Origin: Phreatobacter sp.
Lineage (GTDB): Bacteria > Pseudomonadota > Alphaproteobacteria > Rhizobiales > Phreatobacteraceae
DNA: 64,000 nt
Reading direction: 5' to 3'
NCBI RefSeq assembly: GCF_027532945.1
Contig: NZ_JAPZTZ010000022.1
Coordinates: forward strand, 1-64,000
Notes under the pieces: generated by a model
Database searches by the model: none
What the model was told of the DNA's origin: nothing
What the model saw: the letters and a program-made list of their open reading frames with translations, nothing else
Shown here: piece by piece, positions 17,700 through 28,435 of the stretch
How positions within the stretch are numbered: position 1 is the stretch's first letter
Layout: every line of letters begins with the position of its first letter
Translations under genes and position numbers: made by a program

Positions 17700-18081
17700 G
17701 TGTAATTCCTTGTCCAATGGCCGGGGGAGGACCCGCCGGATACCTCTCGACCGTTCCAGATGTGGCCGGGGCGACCCCCTCTCTCGCCGCGACCACACCC
17801 AAACGGTGAGGTGAGGGATAAGGGGGTGAGGGTTGATTGCAACCTTCAAAGCCGTGAGTCCCGGTGTGATGACGCGTCGCGGAAGCACTGTCCGTGAAGC
17901 CTGTGTCGGGACGGCCACAGATTACCTTGGGGAATGCGGTATCATGATGCATCCTCTTGAAATTGTGACGAAAAAGCGGCGACTCGCGCGTCGGCACCAG
18001 GCTACCGGACGACCGGCGTTGAACCGCTTCGGGTCGGCGCGTAGGGTCCTTGCCGGAAACGCCCGAGACGAGACGCCGCCC
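17700..18081. promoter_or_regulatory. Divergent omp / acyl-CoA synthetase intergenic region
   Basis: 382 bp with no convincing gene. It must contain the promoters of both neighbours and the long omp leader (about 80-250 nt). I saw no strong -35/-10 pair; TATCAT at 17940-17945 is a weak -10 candidate toward the synthetase. The sequence is less GC-rich near 17920-17990 than around it. Confidence 0.35.
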
Positions 18082-19704
18082 ATGAGCGCCTACGATACCG
18101 ACCTCGACAAGAACCCGGCCAACCACCAGCCGCTGACCCCGCTCACATTCCTCGAACGCTCAGCGCGGGTCTTCCCCGACCACACCGCCGTGGTGCACGG
18201 GCGCATCCGCCGCAGCTATCGCGACCTCTATGCCCGGACCCGCCGTCTCGCCTCGGCGCTGGCGAAGGCCGGCATCGGCAAGAACGACACCGTGGCGGTC
18301 ATCTGCGCCAACACGCCGGCCATGCTGGAGGCCCATTACGGCGTGCCGATGTGCGGAGCGGTGCTCAACACGCTCAACACCCGGCTCGACGCGCCGATCA
18401 TCGCCTTCTCGCTCGACCACGGCGAGGCCAAGGCCTTCATCGTCGACCGCGAGTTCTCGAAGCTCGCGAAAGAGGCGCTGGCGCTGGCCAAGGTGAAACC
18501 GCTCGTCATCGACTATGACGACACGGAATATGACGGGCCCGGCGAGCGCATCGGCACGATCGAATACGAGGACTTCATCGCCGGGGGCGATCCGGACTTC
18601 GCCTGGCAGCGCCCCGGTGACGAGTGGGACGCCATCGCGCTCAACTACACCTCGGGCACGACGGGCAACCCGAAGGGCGTCGTCTATCACCACCGCGGCG
18701 CCTATCTCCTCGCGCTCGGCAATGTCGTCACCTGCGGCATGGCCAAGCACCCGGTCTATCTGTGGACCCTGCCGATGTTCCACTGCAACGGCTGGTGCTT
18801 CCCCTGGTCGATCTCGGCGGTCGCCGGCACCCATGTCTGCCTGCGCTGGGTGCGGGCCAAGGCCATGTATGACGCCATCGTCGACCATGGGGTGACGCAT
18901 CTGTGCGGTGCGCCCATCGTCATGAGCCTGCTTCTGAATGCGCCGGCCGCCGAGAAGCGCGAGATCGGCCGCAGCGTGTCCTTCTTCACCGCTGCGGCGC
19001 CGCCGCCCGAGGCCGTTCTGGCGGCGATGAAGGCGGCCGGCTTCGACGTTACGCACCTCTACGGTCTGACCGAGACCTATGGGCCCTCCGTCATCAACGA
19101 CTGGAACCGCGACTGGGACAGACTGTCGAGCGCCGACTATGCCGCGAAGAAGGCGCGGCAGGGCGTGCCCTATGTCGTGCTCGAAGGCATGACCGTGATG
19201 AACCCGGAGACCATGGAGCCGGTGCCGGCCGACGGCGTCACCCTCGGCGAGGTGATGATGCGCGGCAACGTGGTGATGAAGGGGTACCTCAAGAACCGCA
19301 AGGCGACCGACGAGGCCTTTGTCGGCGGCTGGTTCCATTCCGGTGACCTCGGCGTGCTCTATCCCGATGGCTATATCCAGCTGAAGGACCGCTCCAAGGA
19401 CATCATCATCTCCGGCGGCGAGAACATCTCCTCCATCGAGGTCGAGGACGTGCTGTTCAAGCACCCGGCGGTGCAGGCGGCGGCGGTGGTCGCCAAGCCC
19501 GACGAGAAATGGGGCGAGACCCCCTGCGCCTTCGTCGAGCTGAAGCCGGGCATGACGGCGACGGCCGAGGACATCCTCGCCTGGTGCCGGCAGAACCTTG
19601 CCGCCTTCAAATGCCCGAAGACGGTGGTGTTCACCGAGCTGCCGAAGACGAGCACCGGCAAGGTGCAGAAGTTCGTGCTTCGGGAGATGGCGAAGTCCGC
19701 CTGA
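18082..19704 (+). CDS. Acyl-CoA synthetase (AMP-dependent, fatty-acid type)
   Basis: 540 residues of the ANL adenylating superfamily. Visible motifs: the P-loop YTSGTTGNPKGVVYHHRG near residue 190, PMFHCNGWCFPW, the GLTETYGPS motif near 330, GWFHSGDLG, and the C-terminal catalytic Lys in LPKTSTGKVQKF. It activates a carboxylic (probably medium- or long-chain fatty) acid to its CoA thioester via an acyl-AMP. The length and PMFHCNGW motif fit the AlkK/fatty-acyl-CoA synthetase group. ATG 18082 starts the conserved N-terminus; the frame is open to 17833 but that part is not protein-like. A flavoprotein dehydrogenase gene follows after 96 nt. Confidence 0.92.
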   Translation: MSAYDTDLDKNPANHQPLTPLTFLERSARVFPDHTAVVHGRIRRSYRDLYARTRRLASALAKAGIGKNDTVAVICANTPAMLEAHYGVPMCGAVLNTLNTRLDAPIIAFSLDHGEAKAFIVDREFSKLAKEALALAKVKPLVIDYDDTEYDGPGERIGTIEYEDFIAGGDPDFAWQRPGDEWDAIALNYTSGTTGNPKGVVYHHRGAYLLALGNVVTCGMAKHPVYLWTLPMFHCNGWCFPWSISAVAGTHVCLRWVRAKAMYDAIVDHGVTHLCGAPIVMSLLLNAPAAEKREIGRSVSFFTAAAPPPEAVLAAMKAAGFDVTHLYGLTETYGPSVINDWNRDWDRLSSADYAAKKARQGVPYVVLEGMTVMNPETMEPVPADGVTLGEVMMRGNVVMKGYLKNRKATDEAFVGGWFHSGDLGVLYPDGYIQLKDRSKDIIISGGENISSIEVEDVLFKHPAVQAAAVVAKPDEKWGETPCAFVELKPGMTATAEDILAWCRQNLAAFKCPKTVVFTELPKTSTGKVQKFVLREMAKSA

Positions 19705-19800
19705 CTCTCGTTCGCCCCGCTTGCATCACGCCGCCCGCCCGCGCAGGCTCGTCCCATCGGGAGCGCCCGGCACAAGGGCGCCGCGCAACGGGGAACACGC

Positions 19801-21450
19801 ATGGATGCCGACGTCATCGTCGTGGGGGCCGGGCTTGCCGGCCTCGTCGCGACCGCCGAACTTGCCGATGCCGGCAAGCGGGTGATCCTGCTCGACCAGG
19901 AGGGCGAGCAGAACATGGGCGGGCAGGCCTTCTGGTCCTTCGGCGGCCTGTTCTTCGTCGACAGCCCCGAGCAGCGGCGCATGGGCATCCGCGATTCCAT
20001 CGATCTCGCCATGCAGGACTGGTTCGGGTCCGCCGGCTTCGACCGGGCCGAGGACGACTGGGCGCGGCGCTGGGCGGAGGCCTATGTCCATTTCGCTCAT
20101 GGCGAGAAGCGCGCCTGGCTGCATGGGCAGGGTGTGCGGTGGTTCCCGCTGGTCGGCTGGGCCGAGCGGGGCGGAGGTCTTGCCACCGGCCACGGCAATT
20201 CCGTGCCGCGTTTCCACGTTACCTGGGGCACCGGGCCGGGCGTCATCGCGCCCTTCGAGAAGCGGGTCAGGGAGGCGGCCGCGCGCGGCCTCGTCGATCT
20301 GCGCTTCCGCCACCGCGTCAGCGGCCTGACGCGATCCGGCGGCGTCATCGACGGCGTCGAGGGCGAGGTTCTGGAGGCGACCACCGTTGCCCGTGGTGCC
20401 GAGAGCTCCCGCAACCCTGTGGGCGCCTTTTCGCTGAAGGCGCAGGCGGTCCTCGTCACCTCCGGCGGCATCGGCGGCAATTTCGACCTCGTCCGCAAGA
20501 ACTGGCCGGCGCGGCTTGGCACGCTGCCGGATTTCCTCGTCTCCGGCGTGCCCGCCCATGTCGACGGGCGGATGCAGATGATCACCGAGGCCGCTGGCGG
20601 GCGCATCGTGAACCGCGACCGCATGTGGCACTATGTCGAGGGCATCCGGAACTACGATCCGATCTGGCCGCATCACGGCATCCGCATCCTGCCCGGGCCC
20701 TCGTCGGTCTGGCTCGATGCGACGGGCAAGCGCCTCCCCGCCCCGAACTTCCCCGGTTTCGACACGCTCTCCAGCCTCGAGCACATCGTGAAGTCCGGCC
20801 ATGGCTATTCGTGGTTCGTGCTCTCCCGCGCCATCATCAAGAAGGAGTTCGCGCTGTCGGGCTCCGAGCAGAACCCGGACCTCACCAACAAGTCGATCGC
20901 CGGTGTCCTGTCGCGGCTCGGCAAGGGTCTTCCGCCGCCGGTCCAGGCCTTCATGGACAAGGGTGCGGACTTCATCGTCGATGGCGATATCCGTTCGCTG
21001 GGGCGGCGGATGAACGCGCTGGTCGGCACCGATCTCATCGATCCTGAAGCGCTGGCGGCGGAGATCACGGCGCGCGACCGCGAGATCGACAATCCCTTCT
21101 CCAAGGACATGCAGGTCATCGCCATCCGCGGCATGCGCGGCTATCGCGGCGACAGGCTGATGCGCACCGCGCCGCCGCACAAGATCCTCGACCCAAAGAA
21201 CGGGCCGCTCATCGCGGTGAAGCTGAACATCCTGACCCGCAAGACGCTGGGCGGCCTGCAAACGGACCTCGACGGCCGCGTGCTGACCGAGGGCGGCGAG
21301 CCGCTCGGCAATGTCTATGCAGCGGGCGAGGTGGCCGGCTTCGGCGGCGGGGGCCTGCACGGCTACCGGGCGCTCGAGGGCACCTTCCTCGGCGGCTGCC
21401 TGTTCTCCGGCCGCTCGGCGGGGCGGGCCTTGGCCAGGGCGGTGGGGTAG
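19801..21450 (+). CDS. FAD-binding dehydrogenase (KstD / fumarate reductase flavoprotein-like)
   Basis: 549 residues. The N-terminal FAD motif VIVVGAGLAGLVATAELADAGKRVILLDQE and the C-terminal GNVYAAGEVAGFGGGGLHGYRALEGTFLGG motif define the FAD_binding_2 family, which includes 3-ketosteroid delta-1-dehydrogenases and fumarate reductase flavoproteins. The substrate is unclear; proteins of this type are commonly annotated only as FAD-binding dehydrogenase. It is probably cytoplasmic (no signal peptide). It lies downstream of the acyl-CoA synthetase on the same strand, suggesting lipid or steroid-like substrate oxidation, which is inference. It is convergent with brnA, three nt apart. Confidence 0.88.
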   Translation: MDADVIVVGAGLAGLVATAELADAGKRVILLDQEGEQNMGGQAFWSFGGLFFVDSPEQRRMGIRDSIDLAMQDWFGSAGFDRAEDDWARRWAEAYVHFAHGEKRAWLHGQGVRWFPLVGWAERGGGLATGHGNSVPRFHVTWGTGPGVIAPFEKRVREAAARGLVDLRFRHRVSGLTRSGGVIDGVEGEVLEATTVARGAESSRNPVGAFSLKAQAVLVTSGGIGGNFDLVRKNWPARLGTLPDFLVSGVPAHVDGRMQMITEAAGGRIVNRDRMWHYVEGIRNYDPIWPHHGIRILPGPSSVWLDATGKRLPAPNFPGFDTLSSLEHIVKSGHGYSWFVLSRAIIKKEFALSGSEQNPDLTNKSIAGVLSRLGKGLPPPVQAFMDKGADFIVDGDIRSLGRRMNALVGTDLIDPEALAAEITARDREIDNPFSKDMQVIAIRGMRGYRGDRLMRTAPPHKILDPKNGPLIAVKLNILTRKTLGGLQTDLDGRVLTEGGEPLGNVYAAGEVAGFGGGGLHGYRALEGTFLGGCLFSGRSAGRALARAVG

Positions 21451-21453
21451 GGA

Positions 21454-21744
21454 TCAGCGCGGTCCGGCGGCACGGCGCGCCTTGGCGTAGGCCTTCAGCA
21501 CATTCTGCATGCGCGTGATGTGCCCCTTGCCGCCCGCCTCGTCGCGGAAGAAGTCAAAGACGTCCTGGTCGATCTTCAGGTGAACCGACCGCAGCCTTGC
21601 GGGCTGTTCGACCACCGCGCCTGCCCAGAAGTCCGGACCGAGGTCGTCGCCCGCCGGGGCGCTCGGGTCCTTGGTCAGCGCGCCCGCATCATTCATCCGG
21701 CGCAGATCCGCGAGCGATGCGCGCTTCATAGATGTCCCGGTCAT
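21454..21744 (-). CDS. brnA: BrnA family antitoxin
   Basis: 96 residues. The C-terminal half carries the BrnA ribbon-helix-helix region (VHLKIDQDVFDFFRDEAGGKGHITRMQNVLKAYAKA). The preceding AGDDLGPDFWAGA segment is the toxin-binding and linker part typical of BrnA. It should neutralise BrnT and repress the operon. The ATG has a clear GGGAGG site. The start lies inside the end of brnT (56-nt overlap), so the two are translated together, toxin first, as is normal for brnTA. Confidence 0.92.
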   Translation of the reverse strand: MTGTSMKRASLADLRRMNDAGALTKDPSAPAGDDLGPDFWAGAVVEQPARLRSVHLKIDQDVFDFFRDEAGGKGHITRMQNVLKAYAKARRAAGPR

Positions 21745-21982
21745 GCCGGCCTCCCTTCCAGGCGGTGATCAACCGCGTCCGACCCTCACGCGGCGTGTGC
21801 ACCACCACGAAACACTCGCCATCTACCAGGCCGATTGAGATCTGCCGGCCCTCGCCATAGTCGCGCCGGTGATCGACGCGGGTCAGCACCGGGCCTTCGA
21901 AGATGAGGGCCGCATGCAGAATGTCGACGCGGCGTTCAGCGAGCACGCGTTGCCGCTTGTCCTCGTCCCACTCGAACTCCAT
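21689..21982 (-). CDS. brnT: BrnT family toxin
   Basis: 97 residues. MEFEWDEDKRQRVLAERRVDILHAALIF is the hallmark start of BrnT, followed by GEGRQISIGLVDGECFVVVHTPREGRTRLITAWKG, the RelE-like fold ending with conserved Arg residues (RLITA, HDRDIYEAR). BrnT is a ribonuclease toxin that halts translation in Brucella under stress. The frame is open to 22027, but ATG 21982 gives the family N-terminus and has an AGGA site. It is the first gene of a two-gene toxin-antitoxin operon inserted between metabolic genes. Confidence 0.92.
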   Translation of the reverse strand: MEFEWDEDKRQRVLAERRVDILHAALIFEGPVLTRVDHRRDYGEGRQISIGLVDGECFVVVHTPREGRTRLITAWKGGRHDRDIYEARIARGSAPDE

Positions 21983-22017
21983 GCGGTCCTGATGTCGGCC
22001 GGTCAGCTGGAGGGAAT

Positions 22018-22037
22018 AAGTGTACATGGAAAGTGTA
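22018..22037 (-). promoter_or_regulatory. Candidate brnTA operator (direct repeats)
   Basis: AAGTGTA occurs at 22018-22024 and 22031-22037, 13 bp apart, in an AT-rich patch just upstream of brnT, and is flanked by GGAATAAG / CTTATCCC near-inverted ends (22013-22046). Repeated short half-sites are what a ribbon-helix-helix repressor such as BrnA binds. Position and symmetry support this; binding is inferred. Confidence 0.5.
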
Positions 22038-22108
22038 TCTTATCCCATTGGTATCGTCGATCGCCGGTTTCCGCTAGACCACCCGATGTCACAGCCCCCG
22101 CGAGTCCC

Positions 22109-22735
22109 ATGTTCGGCATCCACGATCTCTGGCTCTTTGTCCTCGCAGGCCTCTTGCTCAACATCACCCCAGGACCGGACATGGCGCTGGTCATGGCGAG
22201 GTCGATGCGCGATGGCGTGAAGGCGGGCGCGGTGGCGGCGCTGGGCATCGGGGCAGGGGCCTTCGTCCACATTGCCGCGGCGGCGGTCGGCCTGTCGCTG
22301 ATCATCGCCCAGTCGGCGCTGGCCTTTGCCGTGGTGAAATGGCTCGGCGTCGCCTATCTCGTCGTCACCGGGCTAAGGCTCCTCCTCAGCCGGCCTGAGC
22401 CGGTGGATGCCGCCTCCGTCGCGGAACCGGCATCGCTCGGCGCGGTCTTCGCGCAAGGGTTCCTCACCAATGCGCTGAACCCCAAGGTGGCGCTGTTCTT
22501 CCTTGCCTTCCTGCCGCAGTTCATCGACCCGGCCGTGGCCGACAAGGGGCTCGCCTTCGTCGTCCTCGGCCTCGTCTTCAACGTCAACGGCACGCTCATC
22601 AACCTCGCCGTCGCGCTGGCGGCGGCGCGCCTTGCCGCATTGCCCTCCTTCGCTGTGGTGCGGGGCCGGCTCGACAAGGTGATCGGGGCGCTGTTCGTCG
22701 GCCTCGCCGCCCGGCTCGCCTTCACCCAGCCCTAA
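22109..22735 (+). CDS. LysE family amino-acid/threonine exporter
   Basis: 208 residues, normal for the family, with six hydrophobic helices. The N-terminal NITPGPDMALVMARSMRDG motif is diagnostic of LysE/RhtB exporters; NALNPKVALFFLAFLPQFID is the second family signature. It probably exports an amino acid or homoserine-lactone-like compound. The frame is open further upstream, but ATG 22109 begins the conserved MFGIHDLWLFVLAGLLLN. Divergent from brnTA and convergent with the chemoreceptor gene. Confidence 0.93.
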   Translation: MFGIHDLWLFVLAGLLLNITPGPDMALVMARSMRDGVKAGAVAALGIGAGAFVHIAAAAVGLSLIIAQSALAFAVVKWLGVAYLVVTGLRLLLSRPEPVDAASVAEPASLGAVFAQGFLTNALNPKVALFFLAFLPQFIDPAVADKGLAFVVLGLVFNVNGTLINLAVALAAARLAALPSFAVVRGRLDKVIGALFVGLAARLAFTQP

Positions 22736-22741
22736 AACGCA

Positions 22742-22769
22742 AAAGGCCCTCCGCAGGGGAGGGCCTTTC
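22742..22769. terminator. Bidirectional terminator between lysE-type gene and mcp
   Basis: AAAGGCCCTCC pairs with GGGAGGGCCTTT around a short loop, with A-run and T-run flanks, so it can act on both converging transcripts. Confidence 0.8.
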
Positions 22770-22792
22770 GAGGGGTGTGACGGGACGCAGCG

Positions 22793-24499
22793 TCAGGCGG
22801 CGCGGATCGTCGACAGGAACTTCGTCATCTCGGTGCTGAGGGCGCCGGCCTGGGCGGCCAGCGTGTCGGCCGAGGCGAGGACCTGGCTTGCCGCCGCGCC
22901 CGTCTCCGACACAGCGTGCGACACGCCGACGATGTTGGTCGAGACCTCGCCGGTGCCGAGGGAGGCCTGCTGGACGTTGCGGGCGATCTCCTGCGTTGCG
23001 GCGTTCTGCTCCTCCACCGCGCTGGCGATGCTGGCGGCCACCGCGCTGATGTCCCGAATGGCGGCGGCGATGCCATTCATGCTCTCGGCGGACTGGCCGG
23101 TGGCCTGCTGGATGCCGCCGATCTGCGCGGCAATCTCGGTCGTGGCCTTGGCGGTCTGGTCGGCGAGGCTCTTCACCTCGGCCGCGACCACTGCGAAGCC
23201 CTTGCCGGCCTCGCCGGCGCGGGCCGCCTCGATGGTGGCATTGAGCGCCAGGAGGTTGGTCTGCGAGGCGATCGAATTGATGAGCTCGACGATCTCGCCG
23301 ATCTTCTGCGCCTTGGTGGCGAGCTCCTCGATCGTCGCGGCGGAAGCGTCGGCCTTGGCCACCGCCTGGTTCGCCATCATCGCCGACTGCTCGACGCGGC
23401 TGCCGATCTCGCGCACCGAGGCGGAGAGCTCCTCGGTGGCGGAGGCCACCGTCTGGACATTGGTCGAGGCCTCCTCGGAGGCTGCGGCCACCGCACCAGC
23501 CTGGCCGGAGGCCTCTTCGGCGGCGCTTGAGAGCGTCTGGGCGGCGCCCTTCAGCTGCGAGGCGGCCGACGAGACGTGGGTGACGATGCCGCCGACCGCG
23601 CGGTCGAAGTCATCGGCCATGCGGCTCATCAGCGCCTTCTGCTCCTGCTCGCTGCGGGTCTTGACGGCCTCCTGCTCGGTGCGCAGCTGCTGGGCCTCGA
23701 TGCCGTTGGCCTTGAAGGTCTCGGCGGCGCGGGCGATGTCACCCACCTCGTCCTTGCGGGCGGTGCCGGGGACGGCGACGTCGAAGCGGGCGTTGGCGAG
23801 GTCCATCAGGCAGGCGGTGAGGTGACGGATCGGCGTGGCGATGCCGAAGCGGCCGATCAGCACGCCGAGCCCGCCGCCGATGACGAGCGCGGCGACGACG
23901 AAGCCGATGAGCAGGGTCTGCTGCGAGGCGGCCTCGGCATAGGCGGTGTTGAAGCCATCCGTGGAGCGCTGCTGCTGCACCTGCGTCAGGTCGCGGAAAG
24001 CCATGCGCGCGGCCATGTAGAAGCTGCGGGAGGCGAGGCTGCTCTTCGCCAGCTGGTCCTGCTGCTCGATGGTCGCGGTGTCCTGGACCTGGGCGGCGAT
24101 GCGCATCGTCTCCTGGGCCAGCGGCAGGTAGGCGCGATAGGCGGCCTCTGCCTTCTGCACGGCGGCGACGACGAGGGGGTTCTGTGCCTGGCGCAGCGAC
24201 TGCAGCCGGCTCTCGACCGCCTGCATGTCCTCGCGCATCTGCTGGAGGGTGGTGTCGATGGTCGCCTTGGTGGAGTCTGTCGCCATCAGGAACTCGGCCC
24301 GCGAGAGGGCGGCGAGGCCGCGATTGGCGACCACCGCATCGAAGGCACGGCCGCTGATGGTTGCGGCCAGTTGGACTTCGCTCTGGAGCTTCTGGAGGGC
24401 GACGTAACCGGTGGCCCCAACTCCCAGGGTGATGGCGCTCATGATGATCACGAGGCCGATGATCTTTGCCGAAATGCTGATCCTGCCCAGCAGAGACAT
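22793..24499 (-). CDS. Methyl-accepting chemotaxis protein
   Basis: 568 residues. Transmembrane helix 1 ([21 protein letters not shown]) is near residue 15-35, followed by a periplasmic four-helix-bundle sensor of about 160 residues, helix 2 ([21 protein letters not shown]), a HAMP domain, and a long cytoplasmic coiled-coil signalling domain with the hairpin tip [38 protein letters not shown]. The tail ends FLSTIRAA, without a NWETF-type CheR-tethering pentapeptide. The ligand is unknown. ATG 24499 starts directly before helix 1; the open frame to 24583 adds an unlikely extension. It presumably signals through the CheA/CheW encoded at 10-13 kb. Confidence 0.93.
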   Translation of the reverse strand: MSLLGRISISAKIIGLVIIMSAITLGVGATGYVALQKLQSEVQLAATISGRAFDAVVANRGLAALSRAEFLMATDSTKATIDTTLQQMREDMQAVESRLQSLRQAQNPLVVAAVQKAEAAYRAYLPLAQETMRIAAQVQDTATIEQQDQLAKSSLASRSFYMAARMAFRDLTQVQQQRSTDGFNTAYAEAASQQTLLIGFVVAALVIGGGLGVLIGRFGIATPIRHLTACLMDLANARFDVAVPGTARKDEVGDIARAAETFKANGIEAQQLRTEQEAVKTRSEQEQKALMSRMADDFDRAVGGIVTHVSSAASQLKGAAQTLSSAAEEASGQAGAVAAASEEASTNVQTVASATEELSASVREIGSRVEQSAMMANQAVAKADASAATIEELATKAQKIGEIVELINSIASQTNLLALNATIEAARAGEAGKGFAVVAAEVKSLADQTAKATTEIAAQIGGIQQATGQSAESMNGIAAAIRDISAVAASIASAVEEQNAATQEIARNVQQASLGTGEVSTNIVGVSHAVSETGAAASQVLASADTLAAQAGALSTEMTKFLSTIRAA

Positions 24500-24812
24500 G
24501 ACATGCTCCAATGCAAATGCGTGAGCCAATTTGTCGCGGTATTCGGTTAATGACCGCTGAATTTGTTGCGTCGCAGCACCCAAAAATGCAGCTCTGAGGC
24601 GAAGAAACGCCTTACCGTAACTTCAGGTTGGCAGCTTGACGCGGCGTCCTTGGCATTTCCGCGCTGCAACTAAAGTTCGCTTCCCGACAGGCCGATCGGG
24701 CGAGGCCAAGCCTGTTGCGCTGGCGCGCGACACGGAGACAATGCCGCCCATCGAAACCGGTGCGCCATGAAGCGCATGGGATGAGGGCGTTCGCGCGCCC
24801 CGGGGGGTCGTC
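24500..24812. promoter_or_regulatory. Divergent mcp / prpE intergenic region
   Basis: 313 bp without a supported gene. The half next to the chemoreceptor gene is AT-richer and contains TTAA-N7-TGAA near 24535-24550, a weak CtrA-type match. No clear promoter toward prpE was recognised. Confidence 0.3.
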
Positions 24813-26717
24813 ATGGGTGGTCAGTCCTCGCGCTACGGCGACGTCTATGCCGCATGGAAGGCGGATCCGGAGGGCTTCTGGGCCGAACAGGCCAAGGCCA
24901 TCGACTGGGTGACGCCGCCGACCATCACCTTCGATCCGGCAGCAGGCGTTTATGGCCGCTGGTTCACCGACGGCGTCTGCAACACCTGCCACAACGCGGT
25001 GGACCGCCACGCGGCGACCCGCCCTGACCAGGCGGCGATCATCTATGACTCGCCAGTCACCGGCACGGTCCAGCGCATCACCTTTGCCGAGCTGAAGGAG
25101 GAGGTCGCGACCTTCGCGGCTGTCCTCCAGGACCTCGGCGTCGCCAAGGGTGACCGCGTCATCGTTTACATGCCGATGGTGCCGGAAGCGGCCATCGCCA
25201 TGCTGGCCTGCGCCCGGATCGGGGCGATCCATTCGGTGGTGTTCGGCGGTTTCGCGGCCAAGGAACTCGCCACGCGCATCGACGACTGCCATCCCAAGGT
25301 CATCGTCTCGGCTTCCTGCGGCATCGAGGGGGCCAAGGTCATCCCCTACAAGCCGCTCCTCGACGGTGCCATCGACCTGTCCATGGCGAAGCCCGAGGCC
25401 TGCGTCATTCTCCAGCGCACGCAGGTCGAGGCCTCGCTCGTGCCGGGGCGCGACCATGACTGGGCCGGCCTCGTCGCCCGCGCCCGCGCTGCCGGCCGGC
25501 AGGCGGAGTGCGTGCCGCTCGCCGCCACCGATCCGCTCTACGTGCTCTACACCTCCGGCACGACCGGCAAGCCCAAGGGCGTGGTGCGTGACAATGGCGG
25601 GCACATGGTCGCCCTCGCCTGGTCGATGACCAATCTCTATGGCGTGAAGCCGGGCGAGGTCTTCTGGGCGGCCTCCGATGTCGGCTGGGTCGTCGGCCAT
25701 TCCTACATCGTCTATGCGCCGCTCATCGCGGGCATCACCTCCATCCTCTACGAGGGCAAGCCGGTGGGCACGCCCGATCCGGGCGCCTATTGGCGGGTCA
25801 TCGCCCAGCACGGCGTCGCCGCTCTCTTCACCGCGCCCACCGCCTTCCGCGCCATCAAGAAGGAGGACCCGGAGGCGACGCATCTGAAGCGCTACGAGCT
25901 GCCGAGCTTCCGCACCCTGTTCCTCGCCGGCGAGCGCGCCGATCCCGACACGGTGCTCTGGGCGGAGAGGATTCTCGGCGTGCCGGTCATCGACCATTGG
26001 TGGCAGACCGAGACCGGCTGGTGCATCGTCGGCAATCCCGTGGGCCTCGGCCAGCTGCCGGTGAAGCCCGGTTCGCCCACCGTGCCCATGCCCGGCTACG
26101 ACGTGCGCATCGTCGACGAGGCCGGCCACGAGGTGGCGCCGAAGGCCATGGGTTCGATCGTGGTGAAACTGCCGCTGCCGCCGGGCTCGCTGCCGACCCT
26201 TTGGCAGCAGGACGACCGGTTCCACGAGAGCTATCTCTCACAGTTCCCGGGCTATTACTCGACCTCGGATGCCGGCTTCGTCGACGAGGACGGCTACCTC
26301 TACATCATGGGTCGCACCGACGACATCATCAACGTCGCGGGCCACCGGCTCTCGACCGGCGGCATGGAGGAGGTTCTCGCCTCTCATCCGGACGTCGCCG
26401 AATGCGCTGTCATCGGCATGGCCGACAGCCTCAAGGGCGAGGTGCCCTGCGGCTTCGTCGTGCTGAAGGCCGGTGTGAACAAGCGGCCGGAGGAGGTGGA
26501 GAAGGAGCTGGTGGCGCTGGTGCGCGACAAGATCGGCCCGGTCGCCGCCTTCAAGCTCGCCATCACCGTGTCACGCCTGCCCAAGACGCGCTCGGGGAAA
26601 ATCCTGCGCGGCACGATGAAGAAGATCGCCGACGGCACCGATTGGTCGATGCCCGCGACCATCGACGATCCCGCCATTCTCGCGGAGATCGAGGAGGTCC
26701 TGAAGGACCGCCGCTGA
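24813..26717 (+). CDS. prpE: Propionyl-CoA synthetase (PrpE-like)
   Basis: 634 residues, the expected size for acetyl/propionyl-CoA synthetases. It has the N-terminal ACAS domain (YGDVYAAWKADPEGFWAEQAKAIDW), P-loop YTSGTTGKPKGVVRDNGGH, ASDVGWVVGHSYIVYAPL, WWQTETGW and the C-terminal catalytic Lys in LPKTRSGKILRGTMKKIADG. The RDNGGH and VGHSYIVY segments favour PrpE over Acs. It makes propionyl-CoA (or acetyl-CoA) from the acid, ATP and CoA. It stands alone, with no 2-methylcitrate genes nearby, so propionate probably enters the methylmalonyl-CoA route (inference). Confidence 0.9.
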   Translation: MGGQSSRYGDVYAAWKADPEGFWAEQAKAIDWVTPPTITFDPAAGVYGRWFTDGVCNTCHNAVDRHAATRPDQAAIIYDSPVTGTVQRITFAELKEEVATFAAVLQDLGVAKGDRVIVYMPMVPEAAIAMLACARIGAIHSVVFGGFAAKELATRIDDCHPKVIVSASCGIEGAKVIPYKPLLDGAIDLSMAKPEACVILQRTQVEASLVPGRDHDWAGLVARARAAGRQAECVPLAATDPLYVLYTSGTTGKPKGVVRDNGGHMVALAWSMTNLYGVKPGEVFWAASDVGWVVGHSYIVYAPLIAGITSILYEGKPVGTPDPGAYWRVIAQHGVAALFTAPTAFRAIKKEDPEATHLKRYELPSFRTLFLAGERADPDTVLWAERILGVPVIDHWWQTETGWCIVGNPVGLGQLPVKPGSPTVPMPGYDVRIVDEAGHEVAPKAMGSIVVKLPLPPGSLPTLWQQDDRFHESYLSQFPGYYSTSDAGFVDEDGYLYIMGRTDDIINVAGHRLSTGGMEEVLASHPDVAECAVIGMADSLKGEVPCGFVVLKAGVNKRPEEVEKELVALVRDKIGPVAAFKLAITVSRLPKTRSGKILRGTMKKIADGTDWSMPATIDDPAILAEIEEVLKDRR

Positions 26718-26787
26718 CCCCTGCGCCGGGCACGTGACAAACCGCGTGCGCTGCGGCAGGCTGCGCCAGCCGCAAGGAGGCGAGGGC

Positions 26788-27432
26788 ATGGAACGGGCTA
26801 AAGTTGCGGCATTGCGGGCGCTTGTCCTGCTGGTATCGGTCGTCGCGGCCTTGCCCGGCGCATCGGCCCAAACCGGCCCGTCCACCGTTCCCTCCTCGGG
26901 CAGCGCCGCCTATGACCGGCTCGACCTGACGACGCCCGAGGCGGCGCTGCGCCAGTTCCTCGGCGCCTATCGGCGCGGCGACTATGTCACCGCCTTCTGG
27001 ATCATGGCGCCGGCCGCCCAGCAGGCCTTCTATGTTCATCTCATGCGGTTTGACCTGTCGCGGATCGCCCGGGTCTCGGTGACCGGGGCGATGACCCATG
27101 CGATGGAGATGATCCCGCCCGTCAACCGGCTGGAACAGACCGATCCGAGCTTTGCCTTCGCCTATGCGATGCAGGTGGCCCGGCGTCTCGACATCATGCC
27201 GCTCAACCTCGCGGGGATGCCGGAGGACATGAGCCCCGCCGTGGTGCCGCGGCTCGGCACCCGCGTGCAACTCGCGGACGGGCAGGTTGAGATCGCCATG
27301 CCGTTGCAGGCCTATCGCGCGCCGGTCGTCTTCCGGATGGTGCGCAGCGCGCAGGGGCGCTGGCGGGTGCAGCAGGTGCTGCCGCCCGGCGGCAATGTGG
27401 AGGCGCTGCCCTTCGGCCTGCCGACGGACTGA
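26788..27432 (+). CDS. Exported hypothetical protein
   Basis: 214 residues from ATG 26788, which has an excellent AAGGAGG site nine bases upstream. A signal peptide is present (hydrophobic LRALVLLVSVVAAL, cleavage near ASAQ-T). The mature part begins with a TPEAALRQFLGAYRRGDYVTAFWIMAP segment that resembles the NTF2/DUF4864-like pattern of small folded periplasmic domains, and ends with a basic-aromatic GRWRVQQVLPPGG strand. I do not recognise a named family with certainty. It follows prpE by 70 nt and converges with cysK. Confidence 0.75.
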   Translation: MERAKVAALRALVLLVSVVAALPGASAQTGPSTVPSSGSAAYDRLDLTTPEAALRQFLGAYRRGDYVTAFWIMAPAAQQAFYVHLMRFDLSRIARVSVTGAMTHAMEMIPPVNRLEQTDPSFAFAYAMQVARRLDIMPLNLAGMPEDMSPAVVPRLGTRVQLADGQVEIAMPLQAYRAPVVFRMVRSAQGRWRVQQVLPPGGNVEALPFGLPTD

Positions 27433-27457
27433 TCCGCCGGCAGCCGGTCCTTCTCGC

Positions 27458-28435
<978 letters not shown>

